DNA of 64,000 nucleotides, taken from the NCBI RefSeq assembly GCF_029203305.1, contig NC_089461.1, positions 1,550,001 through 1,614,000 of the forward strand. Direction: 5' to 3'. The notes under the pieces are model-generated. The model worked only from the letters and a program-made list of their open reading frames with translations, ran no database searches and had not been told where the DNA came from. The DNA is from Yamadazyma tenuis. Lineage: Eukaryota; Ascomycota; Pichiomycetes; Serinales; Debaryomycetaceae. Numbering within the stretch: the first letter of the stretch is position 1; the number at the start of each line of letters is the position of its first letter. The translations under genes were made by a program, and so were the position numbers. Of this stretch, positions 8,854 to 18,346 are shown in pieces.

Positions 8854-10911
8854 TTATGTGGACTGTTCGTCTAGCTTGCTAACACTTTCGAATACAGATA
8901 TGTTATCCCACCTGCCAGTGTTTTTAAAACATTCGTCGCTTCTATCAGTTAATTCATCGAGTTCTTCTTCTGTAAGTAGAGGACATCCCAGTCCATTATT
9001 AATATCAAACTCAAACCCTTCTATGCTCATACCGAACTGCTGGGAAAGCTTGACCAAATTACTAAACTCAACCTCAAAGTCAGCCAACCGATCGAAATTC
9101 TTACTTCCTATCTGAATAACCAACCTCTCTAAAAACCGCTTACTGTAGTTCTTTATAATCAACAACTCTTCAATCAGATTTTTCACTAAAAACCTGAAGA
9201 TCTTGACGGGTTTGTCTTGGCCAATTCTGTGACTTCTATCGATGGCCTGGATATCAACTTGAGGGTTCCAATCATTATCAAACAATATCACAGTATCGGC
9301 ATCTATTAAATTAATTCCCAACCCACCTGATCTGGTACTGAGCAAAAATACTTGACTTGCGGTAGTTTTGAACTTTTTGATTTCTTTGTCTCTATCGACG
9401 TGGGCAGTAGACCCGTCAAAACGGCACGTTTCAATCCCCTTATAACGGAAATAATCAGATAAAAGGTCTAATGTTCTCGTAAACTGAGAAAAAATCAATA
9501 TTTTATGTCCTTCAAGTTTGTCTATCAATTGGTCAATGATAGTGAACTTGGAGGAGTTCTTTATAAGTAGTTCAATGAACCTATCTTCTTTATCTCTTGG
9601 CAGAGAGTCGTATTTCGTCAAGTTCTTTTCCACAGGAAAAGGCTCATAGTAAATGTATGGGGAGTTGCAAATGTTACGTAATTGCATCACAAGGTTTTGT
9701 AATTTTAAGCTCTTCAATTGACTTTTAATAGCGTCGTCAAGCTCTTTTCCATACTTTTTGGGATCTCTTCTGCTAAGGTTGAATTTTTCGTATTCGTACT
9801 TGTATAATTCGAAGATCCCATTGTAAAGGTCGTTATTCAATGCACTCAAGTACAATCTCTTCTGATAGTCGGTCAACTCAATATGAATCAAGTACTCCTT
9901 TTTAGGAGGTAAGTTCAACACGTCTTTTTTGAGTCTTCTCAATATAAATGGAGACAAGATGGTATGCAAATTCTTTATCAAATTCTTCTTGAAGTTCTTT
10001 TCAATGAACTGCTTTATTTCTTCGTCTTTAACAGATTGGATATTTTCAATTTCATCAAAATTGAACCACTGTTGAAACAATTTTAAATCATGAAAGATAT
10101 CTGGTAAGATGAAGTTCAACAAAGACCAAAGTTCATTCAAGTTGTTTTGAAGTGGAGTCCCTGTGATCAAAAGCCGATTTGCAACATCCAATTTCTTAAG
10201 AATCTTAATAAGCAAGCAATCCATGTTTTTGAGTCTATGACCTTCATCAATAATCAAAAACTTCCAATTACACTTAGCCAACTTGGAGAAGTCTTTTATA
10301 GATAACTCATAAGACGTAAGAACAATATTAAATCCTTCAAATCCCATGATCTTTCTAGAATCCTTGGTTCCAATATATTGTAAAACCTGCAAGCTTGGAG
10401 TAAATCTCTTGAGCTCACTATACCAATTGGAAATGGTTGAAAGAGGAGCAACAATCAAATAAGGTCCAGTTATACCTTGTTCAATCAAAAAACTTATGAA
10501 AGAAATACACTGAAGTGTTTTCCCCAACCCCATTTCGTCTGCCAAAATCCCGTTAAGACCATTTTCATAAAGCCTGATTAACCAGTTTAATCCCTCCAAC
10601 TGATAAGGTTTCATTGTTCCCTTCACGAGCTTAGGTTGACGACTACTTTGTTTGCTGGTCAACATCTCCAACACATTTCCATTGCGTTTCTGCCGTTTCT
10701 TAGTGGGACTTCCATTATCCTTCTGTTGAATCTGCTTCTGAAGAATCTTATCAGCAATGATCTGAGAATAAATTTGGGACTTTTTGATGAGATTATTCAA
10801 TCTCTCCACCTTGGCGTTGTTGGGCAAACTGTTGAACTCATCTTGTTCATTGTCCAGCTCGTTCAAGATCTCGGAAGCCTTATGTTGTAACTCTGGGTCT
10901 TCAAGCGTCAT
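8854..10911 (-). CDS. IRC5: Snf2-family DNA translocase, IRC5 (LSH/DDM1-type)
   Basis: Irc5 is the yeast member of the Lsh/HELLS/DDM1 branch of Snf2 chromatin remodelers, linked to cohesin loading and recombination control. Visible motifs are: KPYQLEGLNWLIRLYENGLNGILADEMGL at the start of the ATPase with motif I DEMGLGKT, VAPLST (Ia), DEGHRLKN (II), LLITGTPLQNN (III), FSQFTRTLDLL, LSTRSGGLGINL and QAIDRSHRIGQ (V-VI). The frame extends 19 codons upstream to an ATG at 10968. I prefer the inner ATG at 10911 because residues 1-19 look non-native and an MCB box ACGCGT (10937-10942) lies between the two ATGs. It is divergent from CBP3. Confidence 0.88.
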   Translation of the reverse strand: MTLEDPELQHKASEILNELDNEQDEFNSLPNNAKVERLNNLIKKSQIYSQIIADKILQKQIQQKDNGSPTKKRQKRNGNVLEMLTSKQSSRQPKLVKGTMKPYQLEGLNWLIRLYENGLNGILADEMGLGKTLQCISFISFLIEQGITGPYLIVAPLSTISNWYSELKRFTPSLQVLQYIGTKDSRKIMGFEGFNIVLTSYELSIKDFSKLAKCNWKFLIIDEGHRLKNMDCLLIKILKKLDVANRLLITGTPLQNNLNELWSLLNFILPDIFHDLKLFQQWFNFDEIENIQSVKDEEIKQFIEKNFKKNLIKNLHTILSPFILRRLKKDVLNLPPKKEYLIHIELTDYQKRLYLSALNNDLYNGIFELYKYEYEKFNLSRRDPKKYGKELDDAIKSQLKSLKLQNLVMQLRNICNSPYIYYEPFPVEKNLTKYDSLPRDKEDRFIELLIKNSSKFTIIDQLIDKLEGHKILIFSQFTRTLDLLSDYFRYKGIETCRFDGSTAHVDRDKEIKKFKTTASQVFLLSTRSGGLGINLIDADTVILFDNDWNPQVDIQAIDRSHRIGQDKPVKIFRFLVKNLIEELLIIKNYSKRFLERLVIQIGSKNFDRLADFEVEFSNLVKLSQQFGMSIEGFEFDINNGLGCPLLTEEELDELTDRSDECFKNTGRWDNISVFESVSKLDEQST

Positions 10912-10936
10912 ATTTATTAGAGTAAGAAGTACGCGA

Positions 10937-10942
10937 ACGCGT
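10937..10942 (-). promoter_or_regulatory. Candidate MCB (MluI cell-cycle box) of IRC5
   Basis: The palindrome ACGCGT lies 26-31 bp upstream of the preferred IRC5 ATG, between the two possible start codons. MCB boxes bind MBF and drive G1/S expression in yeasts, which suits a DNA-replication-linked remodeler. One six-base site is weak evidence. Confidence 0.4.
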
Positions 10943-10968
10943 TTTGGTGAGAACCAGGGAAGGAACAT

Positions 10969-11283
10969 ATATATGACACTGATTAAGAGAAGAAAACTTT
11001 ACTAGTAGGCCTGAAACTGTGTCTTCATGGTTCTGTGTATCTTCAATAGTATTCACTGTTTATTTAATCACCAATTTAACACAGAAAAGGCCAAATTTCA
11101 CAATCACGGTCCTACAGGGCTATATACGTAAAGAAGTTTTCCCCAAAGGTTCTTCAACACACCAATACTACTCACGTCCACTTTCCGGGTCATATAACCC
11201 CATTTTTTTACGTTTCCCTGCTTTTTAAAGCATCACCACTCACAAGCCTGTTAAAAGTGCGATAAATGTAAGAAAATTTTTAA
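10969..11283. promoter_or_regulatory. Divergent promoter region IRC5 / CBP3
   Basis: These 315 bp hold no supported gene. An AT palindrome GAAAATTTTT (11272-11281) ends two bases before the CBP3 ATG. CTTTTTTACG-like pyrimidine tracts lie around 11200-11225. Confidence 0.5.
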
Positions 11284-12285
11284 ATGAGCACGATGATGAT
11301 TAGAACTAGAATCTCAGTTAGACCACAAGTATTTGGCCTTAGATGGCTCAGTAACCAGAGCAAAGTCAACTTCCAGACCCAGAGTATTCTCCAGCAGTTT
11401 AAAGACAAAGAACCCGAAATGGACGCCCCTAGTAAAATGGCGTCTGAGTCCACCTTACCTCACATCCAGCAAGATCTCAATATCAAACCCAAACAAGCAA
11501 AGAAGAAACTGGCTTTCTTGTCCGACAGCAAAGAAGAAGCAGAAGGATTTGAAATGTCCAGCATTAAACAAAGCTTGGGTCAGATGGTTATCAAGTTATT
11601 CAAAATTGATATGGATAGTGCAAGAGCCGGTTCTGTTGCTGGTTCCAAATATTTTGGAGACTGTAAAAAACAGGGAATGTACTACCCCAACGAACCACTC
11701 AGCGACACTGCTAAGTTCTACTACGAAACATTACAACTTCCACAGTCATTTTCTCAGTGGTTTCAGATAACCACCTTACATTATTGGATGCTCGCTGTGC
11801 GGATGAGAGCGATGCCCTTTAAGTACGGTAAGAACTATCAACAGAAATTAGTGGACAGAATTTTCAGAGACATGGAATTGCGGTTGGCCGAAGAGTTGGG
11901 AATCACTTCCAACCGTCTTATTGAAAACTACTTGAAAGAATACCACACCCAGATGTTGGGATGCGTATTATCATTTGACGAAGGATTAATGACTGATGAC
12001 ACTACTTTGGGAGCAGCTATATGGAGAAATGTCTTGAATGGGAACCCCAACGTGGACATGAGACATGTTGAGGCGTTGGTAAGTTATGTGAGAGGAAACT
12101 TGTATGTGTTGAACCAAATCACCGATAGAGAGTTTGGGTTTGGAAAATTCGAGTTTGTACCACCCCATCAGGTAGTGAAACCTTTGACGGCCGCGCAGAA
12201 AGAAGCATTAAAGGAGATGGCTAAGAAGGAGTTTGCTAACAAGAACTTGCCATCGCAAAAGACTGTTCTCTCGTTGGACGAGTAG
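11284..12285 (+). CDS. CBP3: Cytochrome b translation activator / bc1 assembly factor
   Basis: Cbp3 with Cbp6 binds mitochondrial ribosomes at the exit tunnel, promotes cytochrome b translation and chaperones newly made cytochrome b into complex III. The product has 333 residues, as in yeast (335). The N-terminus (MIRTRISVRPQVFGLRWLS) is a mitochondrial presequence. The conserved UQCC1/Cbp3 domain covers the C-terminal two thirds, with FYYETLQLPQSFSQWFQIT, LHYWMLAVRMRAMP, LGCVLSFDEGLM and LAAA-like AAIWRNVLNG, then YVRGNLYVLNQITDREFGFG. The first ATG (11284) is used; a second ATG six codons on would also keep the presequence. The promoter carries an A/T element also seen at other mitochondrial genes here. 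Confidence 0.93.
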   Translation: MSTMMIRTRISVRPQVFGLRWLSNQSKVNFQTQSILQQFKDKEPEMDAPSKMASESTLPHIQQDLNIKPKQAKKKLAFLSDSKEEAEGFEMSSIKQSLGQMVIKLFKIDMDSARAGSVAGSKYFGDCKKQGMYYPNEPLSDTAKFYYETLQLPQSFSQWFQITTLHYWMLAVRMRAMPFKYGKNYQQKLVDRIFRDMELRLAEELGITSNRLIENYLKEYHTQMLGCVLSFDEGLMTDDTTLGAAIWRNVLNGNPNVDMRHVEALVSYVRGNLYVLNQITDREFGFGKFEFVPPHQVVKPLTAAQKEALKEMAKKEFANKNLPSQKTVLSLDE

Positions 12286-12367
12286 TTGCATAATGTTCAT
12301 ATTCCCTTGTATATATTTAACATATCAAATACTCATTGATGTGCATATTGAATAAATAAAGCTACAT

Positions 12368-13159
12368 CTACAATTTAGGGCTGGATACAGGTGCATCTTT
12401 AGTCCAATCATGGCCATTTGTACCTCTGATCATGACGTTCATTACCGCATAATCGTTACCTGGCTCAGATCCAGCCTTCTTCTCTCCCAACATAATATCT
12501 TCATAGAAATGGAATCCGAACCGCTCATAAATGGGGATATTACTCAAGGCACTGCTTTCCAAGTATGAAAGATTGTCAGGACAGACATCGATATAGTTTT
12601 GGAACATAAAATCAAACATCTTTCTCACGTTTCCTTTTCCTCTTGCAGCTTCAGTAGACCCCAAATACACCAAGGTGAACAACTTCTTCTTATGGAATCT
12701 CGAGTCGGTGGTGAGAATCCGTTCACAAGTATCATGCAATAAAGGTAACATTCCATCAAACACTTTGAATCTGCCTTCTTCTCCATATATTTCCCATACT
12801 TTCCCATAACCTGACTTCATCAAGGTGGAGAAGCTCTCTAATCCTTTCTCGATGGAATCAGGTAGGGACCATACACCGACGGTTTCGAATTCCTCTTCGG
12901 TTTCATTAATTCCAAGAACTAAACCCGCCATGATGTGTTGTCTGACGTAGGCTTCATAAAGAGACAATTCACAGAGGACTTTGTGCTTGGGATCATCGAT
13001 ATGATTTACCAACAATGTGGCCAAATCATCAGTGCCAAAGGCAGCCAACAAGCATTTGGCGGCTTTGGTGGTATCGTTGATGTTCAATATTCTGATATTC
13101 TTGAATTGATCTGGAGTAGACATTGCGGACTTATCTTGAATGAGATTAGCTTGGGCCAT
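12368..13159 (-). CDS. GNAT-family N-acetyltransferase, substrate unknown
   Basis: The 263-residue protein has a C-terminal GNAT fold. The acetyl-CoA-binding loop reads LGSTEAARGKGNVRKMFDF near residues 165-185 (Q/RxxGxG/A-like). It is followed by LSYLESSALSNIPIYERFGFHFYEDI, the typical beta5-alpha4 ending of GNAT enzymes in which YERFGF is the family hallmark. The N-terminal half (KAAKCLLAAFGTDDLATLLVNHI) is the usual helical start of fungal acetyltransferases of this type. No targeting sequence is evident. A later ATG at 13123 (MSTPDQF) is an alternative start. Substrate cannot be told; relatives act on small amines or toxic compounds. It is divergent from the QDR-type transporter. Confidence 0.75.
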   Translation of the reverse strand: MAQANLIQDKSAMSTPDQFKNIRILNINDTTKAAKCLLAAFGTDDLATLLVNHIDDPKHKVLCELSLYEAYVRQHIMAGLVLGINETEEEFETVGVWSLPDSIEKGLESFSTLMKSGYGKVWEIYGEEGRFKVFDGMLPLLHDTCERILTTDSRFHKKKLFTLVYLGSTEAARGKGNVRKMFDFMFQNYIDVCPDNLSYLESSALSNIPIYERFGFHFYEDIMLGEKKAGSEPGNDYAVMNVMIRGTNGHDWTKDAPVSSPKL

Positions 13160-14147
13160 TAATCGAATGCGTGAAAATAAAATTGGTTTGGAATGGAGTT
13201 TAACAGGATATTGTATTCATAACTTGGAAGCTAGTTATGAAGATGAAACGGTTGGGCTTTGCTGGTATAGCAAAAATATTGGGAGGAGCGATGGGGATTT
13301 ATATCTCACCCGCAAGGACTTTCTGGATTAGGCATCTACCTCTCATTTGGGAACTGGCGCGCCGTGGCAGAACGATTGGTTTATAGCCAGATAGCGCATA
13401 ATAGGCGTTCTGGGTCGGGCAAGTGATAACTTACAACATTGATTTAAAGCGGAAGTGCGCTAGCAGTTTGAACTATCAAACTGATGATCATCGGTACAAT
13501 ACGAGTTTGGTGGGAGAATCCTCCCGAAAGTTTCGGGATGAGCTGGTACTTACGTATTCTGTCTCATACTCATTTATGCCATTTCTATCATTGGTTTACA
13601 CGACCCAAATTTGCAAATTCTACCAAAACTAAGTGTCCGCCCTGCACCACTCCTGGCATATACCAAAGACAATTGTAAAATTCTCACCTTTTAGACTTTC
13701 ATGCTCCAACCCTCCAGTCAAGCTGTACACACATGCCAATATTTAGATTGAGGCGCAGTCAGATCAAATAATGATTTAACCCATACACCCACTATTGACG
13801 TATATTAAGAGACTGAGAAGTGAGTCGTGCGGATTCATCCTCTCCTTTCTTTAGAATCTGTCAAATACCAACCATTGGAAAGTAGTTCTCACCTGTTGCA
13901 TTCTGTAGTCACTAGGGTCAACCAGTACCTTTGCCGTACCATAATTAAAAATCACTGCTTGTTTGTAACATTATTGTATCAAAATATCAGATCCATTTTA
14001 AAATTGGCAGCCGTTTATGGGTGCGGCCAAGGAGTTCCTTTGACTCATATTCCTTGCTAGATCATCTTTTGTTATCTCTCTTCTATTCTTCAATTATATT
14101 TATATTTACCAGTGGAAGAAGCGGTGGCATTATTCAACTTCTTTATC
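13160..14147. promoter_or_regulatory. Long divergent intergenic region GNAT / QDR transporter with clustered inverted repeats
   Basis: No gene is supported in these 988 bp; the short open frames lack conserved features. Between 13464 and 13537 four inverted repeats follow one another: CAGTTTGA-ACTA-TCAAACTG (13464-13483), GATGATCATC (13483-13492), GGGAG-AATC-CTCCC (13512-13525) and CCCGAAAGTTTCGGG (13523-13537). An 8-bp palindrome GGCGCGCC lies at 13356-13363. Confidence 0.6.
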
Positions 14148-15638
14148 ATGGGAAATCTAAATGTGGACCAGATCGTCCCTTACGAGATAGACGAACTCCA
14201 GCAGCAAAACGAAAAGAAAATTAACCAGATAAATGTTACAAGGGCTTTCGCAGACTTGCCTGTCCCGTTTTCTATCTACAGTGCCCTCGAAAAGTACTTA
14301 TTGATGCTCATCATCGCCATGATTGGTTTCTGGGGCACGGTTTCACCACCTTCTTTTTTTCCTGCCATTCCTACTATTGAGTCATATTTCAATGTTTCAG
14401 AGACAGTTGCAAATTTGTCGGTGGTGTCGTACCTTATTCTTCAAGGAGTGGCTCCAACTTTTTCTTCAAATATTTCAGATTCCATTGGTAGAAGGCCCAT
14501 CGTCATCCTTTGCTTGTTGATATATATTGGTGCAACTATAGCATTATCCCAAACCAACGTTTTTTGGCTTCTAGTTCTATTAAGGTGTGTTCAAGCTGCT
14601 GGTATAGGGCCTACCACATCCATTACGGCCGGTTTTTCTGGTGATATTTGTACCGAAGCTGATAGAGGAAGTTTTGTGGGGATAGTCATGGGAATGCAAC
14701 TCACTGGACAAGCGTTTGGTAGTATAATTGGCTCAGGCTTGATTCATTCGTATGGCTGGAGAGGAATCTTTGTGTTCTGCGCAATTGGTTCAGGAATCAC
14801 CCTTATCGGGGTGATTTTTCTTTTACCAGAAACAGTTCGTCTGATAGCTGGAAACGGGAGCGTCAGGCCTAAACGGGTCATAAATATTGCACCGATTCTT
14901 TTACTTAAACCTTTCAGTACAAGATTGACCAACCAGGTGGAAACATTAGCTCCGGTCACCCAGCTAAGCCTTTTGAGCCCCTTTCGAATACTTTTCCGAT
15001 CGCATATAATCTATGTCTTGTTTTCCCCAGCAATAAAATTCGCTGTGTGGTCTATGACATTAACTTCACTAACACTTTTAGAAGGAGATGGGTATGATTA
15101 TTCGGTACTTAAAGTTGGTTACATGTATTTGCCCCAAGGGGTGACGTGCCTTATAGGGTCAGTGATCACTGGCAGGTTATTAGACTGGAGTTATAAACGA
15201 AGCAAGAAAGCTTACGATGAGAAACACAAACACATTCAAGAGTCGGAACTGCCTGGGTTCAATATTCTTCCTTCACGGATTTACATTTCTATTATTCCTT
15301 CCGTCCTCCAGTTCATTGGCATTGTCATTTTTGGTTGGTGCTTGCAGTTCAAATTGAATATTGGCTCTATTATTGTTGGAACCTGTTTGATTTCATATTC
15401 CTCCGAGGCGGCTCTAACAATTTCCTCAACCGTCTTGGTAGACATGTATCCTACCAATGCATCAGCCAGTGTATCTCTTATGAACTTGACAAGATGCTGT
15501 ATTTCTGCTCTTGGTGTGGGTGTTCTTTCCAAGATGACTAGTTCCATGGGCATTGGGGGTTGTTATACATTTTGGGGGGCCGTGGGGTTGGTGGCCGATA
15601 TGGTGATGTTCTATGCTGTTTGCTTCAAAAAGCAGTAA
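14148..15638 (+). CDS. MFS transporter, QDR/AQR1/DTR1 branch of DHA1
   Basis: The 496-residue product has about 12 membrane segments. Diagnostic blocks are FWGTVSPPSFFPAIP at TM1, VSYLILQGVAPTFSSNISDSIGRRP (motif A, DSIGRRP), LLRCVQAAGIGPTTSITAGF at TM4, and PETVRxIAGNGS after TM6, a hallmark of the QDR group. In S. cerevisiae these plasma-membrane antiporters export quinidine, organic acids, cations or dityrosine precursors; the substrate here is unknown. I start at the ATG at 14148, since the 12 codons before it begin with GTG. Codon 232 is CTG (14841-14843) at a position where relatives carry small polar residues, which favours reading CTG as Ser. It is divergent from the GNAT gene. Confidence 0.87.
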   Translation: MGNLNVDQIVPYEIDELQQQNEKKINQINVTRAFADLPVPFSIYSALEKYLLMLIIAMIGFWGTVSPPSFFPAIPTIESYFNVSETVANLSVVSYLILQGVAPTFSSNISDSIGRRPIVILCLLIYIGATIALSQTNVFWLLVLLRCVQAAGIGPTTSITAGFSGDICTEADRGSFVGIVMGMQLTGQAFGSIIGSGLIHSYGWRGIFVFCAIGSGITLIGVIFLLPETVRLIAGNGSVRPKRVINIAPILLLKPFSTRLTNQVETLAPVTQLSLLSPFRILFRSHIIYVLFSPAIKFAVWSMTLTSLTLLEGDGYDYSVLKVGYMYLPQGVTCLIGSVITGRLLDWSYKRSKKAYDEKHKHIQESELPGFNILPSRIYISIIPSVLQFIGIVIFGWCLQFKLNIGSIIVGTCLISYSSEAALTISSTVLVDMYPTNASASVSLMNLTRCCISALGVGVLSKMTSSMGIGGCYTFWGAVGLVADMVMFYAVCFKKQ

Positions 15639-15958
15639 TATTTATATATCCAATATAGAAGGCTGATGTTCTCGTAAGTGCGTGGCACAGCCGCATGCAT
15701 GCCCGAGATTCAAAAAGAGTGCCCCTTTAAAAAAAAAGTGTCTCTTTGTAAAAGGTGGGCATATAATACCAAGGAGGCTGTTCTTTACCGTGTATTTCCA
15801 TCTTGCAGTTATATGTTGCACTTTCAGCACTTTGAAATTACTTTTATTTGGCTTACCAAAAACGCTGCGAAGAAACTTTATAAACGTAGCCCGCAACCGC
15901 TTCGCTTTTTCTCCACATTAAAATAACATTTTCGGTCGCATCATATTCAACTTCCATC
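15639..15958. promoter_or_regulatory. Intergenic region upstream of the zinc-finger regulator
   Basis: These 320 bp include the 3' flank of the transporter gene and the promoter of the zinc-finger gene. A STRE-like CCCCT (15722-15726) followed by a nine-A run and an alternating GCATGCATGC stretch near 15692 are visible. No gene is supported. Confidence 0.45.
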
Positions 15959-18346
15959 ATGGATACGCAGGTACTATCCCCTACAGGGGACGAATTAAAT
16001 AAGGCATCCTTCGTCTGTGAGGTTGCTGGGTGTGGCAAGCAATTCAAACGATCCGACCATCTTTTACGACATAAACGAAATCACGAAAGCATCTCGCTAT
16101 TCTCCTGTTCTTGGCCAGGGTGTGAAAAGAGCTTTGTAAGGAAAGATGTAAGACTCAAGCATTATAAGAGACATGTTCAGAAGGAGAAGGAAAAATCCGG
16201 TGTTTCGGGCAACAAGATCAAGCATTTTGAGATCTATACTCCCAAGACGGTTATGGAAAAGTCCAAACCTATAAAAGGCGAGGATCTTTACAAGTCTAAT
16301 GGTCAGGATAAAAGGGCAGTTGTGTCAACTGAACTGAATACCCCTATTAATATGCTACATGGTTCATCTGGGGATGACGGATACTCCTTTGAAGACCAAA
16401 CGCCTCAGGAAAAATCGAACATTAACTACGTGATGAACTCAGATGACAATTTGATAGCGGATTTAGTTCCATCGCCAACCATCAACTTCGAGCAAACCAA
16501 CTTGGAAAAAACCGGCTTGCTTGAGTGGCTTCTTCATAACAACGAAGAAAACTCTCACAAATACTTGAATTACTCGCCGTCTTCCTCATTTAAGGATTTG
16601 CTTGGAGATACCCCTGATTTGACGTACTCTACTTCTCAAACTTCGATTTCAAATGCAACTATCCGAAAAATGGCGGAACTTGTGCCATCATTGATGACTG
16701 ATTCATACTTCACGGCGGAAAATATCGAAAAGTACCTTGTCAACTTCTGGTGTATTTACCATATTCAATTTCCTATTATCCATCGTCCTACATTTTCCAC
16801 CACCACAGCTAATCCGCTATTACTTTTAAGTATAATGACTATTGGGTCGTCTCTCGAGTCAAGAATGTGTCATGAACCAGAACGGAAGTTGAGGTATATC
16901 AAGTTGGCAGAGTCCATTGCAGACCCTTTACGATGGCTCATTTGTTCTCACGGTGAAGTTCTTGAAAGTTCCACATCTTGGTTACTACAAAGTTTACTCA
17001 TCTTGGAGTGTTATGAAATCACCTGTTCCAACAGAAAGCTTCATAGAAGAGCACACTTGAACCATGGTTTCAAGATCGAGTTGTTAAGGCGGAGTCCCCT
17101 TTTGGGTGGAAACTTGGAACAGTCCGATGATCTAGATAAGGATGCATCTACAAGTCCATGGGAAAGTTGGATTGAGCTTGAATCACTCAAAAGATGTGCT
17201 TATATCACATTTTTGGTGGACACTTATAATGCCATTATTTTTGGCCAAGAAGCAGTGTTGTACACCCATCATATCAAGCTTTCGCTTCCTTGTATTGACC
17301 TGATATGGGAAGCTGCTAATACAAATAAGATGGACGTTAACAACCAACTTGACAATTCCAAATTCCTTTCGGTATTGACTGATGTATTAAGGTATGAAAA
17401 GGTGAATTCGACACCCTTCACCAGTCGAATTCTTCTTGTCGGGATTATCAGTTTAGCCGTTCAAACAGAGCAGATAGATCTCCTGGTGAAAGCTCTTCAA
17501 GACCAAGGCTTGAAATCATGGAAAACCAGTTTGTTGCAATCACTTGATTCTTGGTACGATAATGTGATAGATGAAACCTGTTGTGAACTTGACAGTGCAT
17601 TTTATTGTCCCATTGATATTCCAGAAGCAGGATTGTCCAAACCTGATGACACAAGTTGCAAATTTGCAGTCTATCATATAGCCCAGGCATTTTTGAGGGT
17701 TCCCCAATATGACTGTATAATCTTCGCTGGTTCACCCCAAAGAATGAACATTAAAACTTCTCCAAAAGATCTTGAAAACGTCAGGAGGAGAATGGAAAAC
17801 TGGACCAAAAGTCTTGATGGCCGGATGGCTGTCACTCATGCATATGTGCTATTGTGTGAAATATTACTAACACAAGATGAAACTGGAGAGCATGTCCCCG
17901 TCACTTATGAACCCAACATGGATCCAATATTTTACAGACCCAACATTGTTGCCTCATCATTGTTTTTGATTTGGTGTTACAACTACTGTTTGTCTGGGGC
18001 CGAATCAAACTACTTGAAACGTTCGGATCCAATGCAAAATTCAAGCTATATCCCGGAAAGAATCAACGGGTACCAATATGTTAGAAACGTCAAGAAGAAG
18101 TTCGAAGAAGAAGCTCGAATCGCTGGAGTCGACTCGAGCTCCAAGAAGTTTACTGCGTATGCTAATGCTTTACAGAATATCAACAGGTTGCATTGTACGG
18201 TTGGGTTATTGCGGTTGTTCAAAGACAAGTTTATTGCCTGTAATTCTCAGATTTGTAGGGAATACGGTAGACTCATGGAAAACTGTATTCAAAGGTCATT
18301 GGGCAGAGAGCTGGTCATCTGCCCCGATATGTACGTTGATGCATAG
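15959..18346 (+). CDS. C2H2 zinc-finger transcription factor with fungal-trans domain
   Basis: The 795-residue protein begins with two adjacent C2H2 fingers (about residues 19-70): FVCEVAGCGKQFKRSDHLLRHKRNH and a second one with CSWPGCEKSF and LKHYKRH. Finger 1 has the RSDHLLRH recognition helix common to G-rich binders, so a GGG-type site is likely (inference). From about residue 250 comes a fungal-trans middle-homology region (YLVNFWCIYHIQFPIIHRPTF, LLLSIMTIG, LPCIDxIWEA). This architecture is seen in S. pombe Klf1, Aspergillus AmdX-type and several yeast regulators; I cannot name the orthologue. Codon 448 is CTG (17300-17302) inside the LPC-xxx-WEA block, where Ser fits better than Leu. 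Confidence 0.85.
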   Translation: MDTQVLSPTGDELNKASFVCEVAGCGKQFKRSDHLLRHKRNHESISLFSCSWPGCEKSFVRKDVRLKHYKRHVQKEKEKSGVSGNKIKHFEIYTPKTVMEKSKPIKGEDLYKSNGQDKRAVVSTELNTPINMLHGSSGDDGYSFEDQTPQEKSNINYVMNSDDNLIADLVPSPTINFEQTNLEKTGLLEWLLHNNEENSHKYLNYSPSSSFKDLLGDTPDLTYSTSQTSISNATIRKMAELVPSLMTDSYFTAENIEKYLVNFWCIYHIQFPIIHRPTFSTTTANPLLLLSIMTIGSSLESRMCHEPERKLRYIKLAESIADPLRWLICSHGEVLESSTSWLLQSLLILECYEITCSNRKLHRRAHLNHGFKIELLRRSPLLGGNLEQSDDLDKDASTSPWESWIELESLKRCAYITFLVDTYNAIIFGQEAVLYTHHIKLSLPCIDLIWEAANTNKMDVNNQLDNSKFLSVLTDVLRYEKVNSTPFTSRILLVGIISLAVQTEQIDLLVKALQDQGLKSWKTSLLQSLDSWYDNVIDETCCELDSAFYCPIDIPEAGLSKPDDTSCKFAVYHIAQAFLRVPQYDCIIFAGSPQRMNIKTSPKDLENVRRRMENWTKSLDGRMAVTHAYVLLCEILLTQDETGEHVPVTYEPNMDPIFYRPNIVASSLFLIWCYNYCLSGAESNYLKRSDPMQNSSYIPERINGYQYVRNVKKKFEEEARIAGVDSSSKKFTAYANALQNINRLHCTVGLLRLFKDKFIACNSQICREYGRLMENCIQRSLGRELVICPDMYVDA

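Noticed and set aside
13827..14060. 77-codon plus-strand frame before the QDR gene
   Set aside because: No ATG start, no domain and low-complexity composition; lies in promoter DNA.
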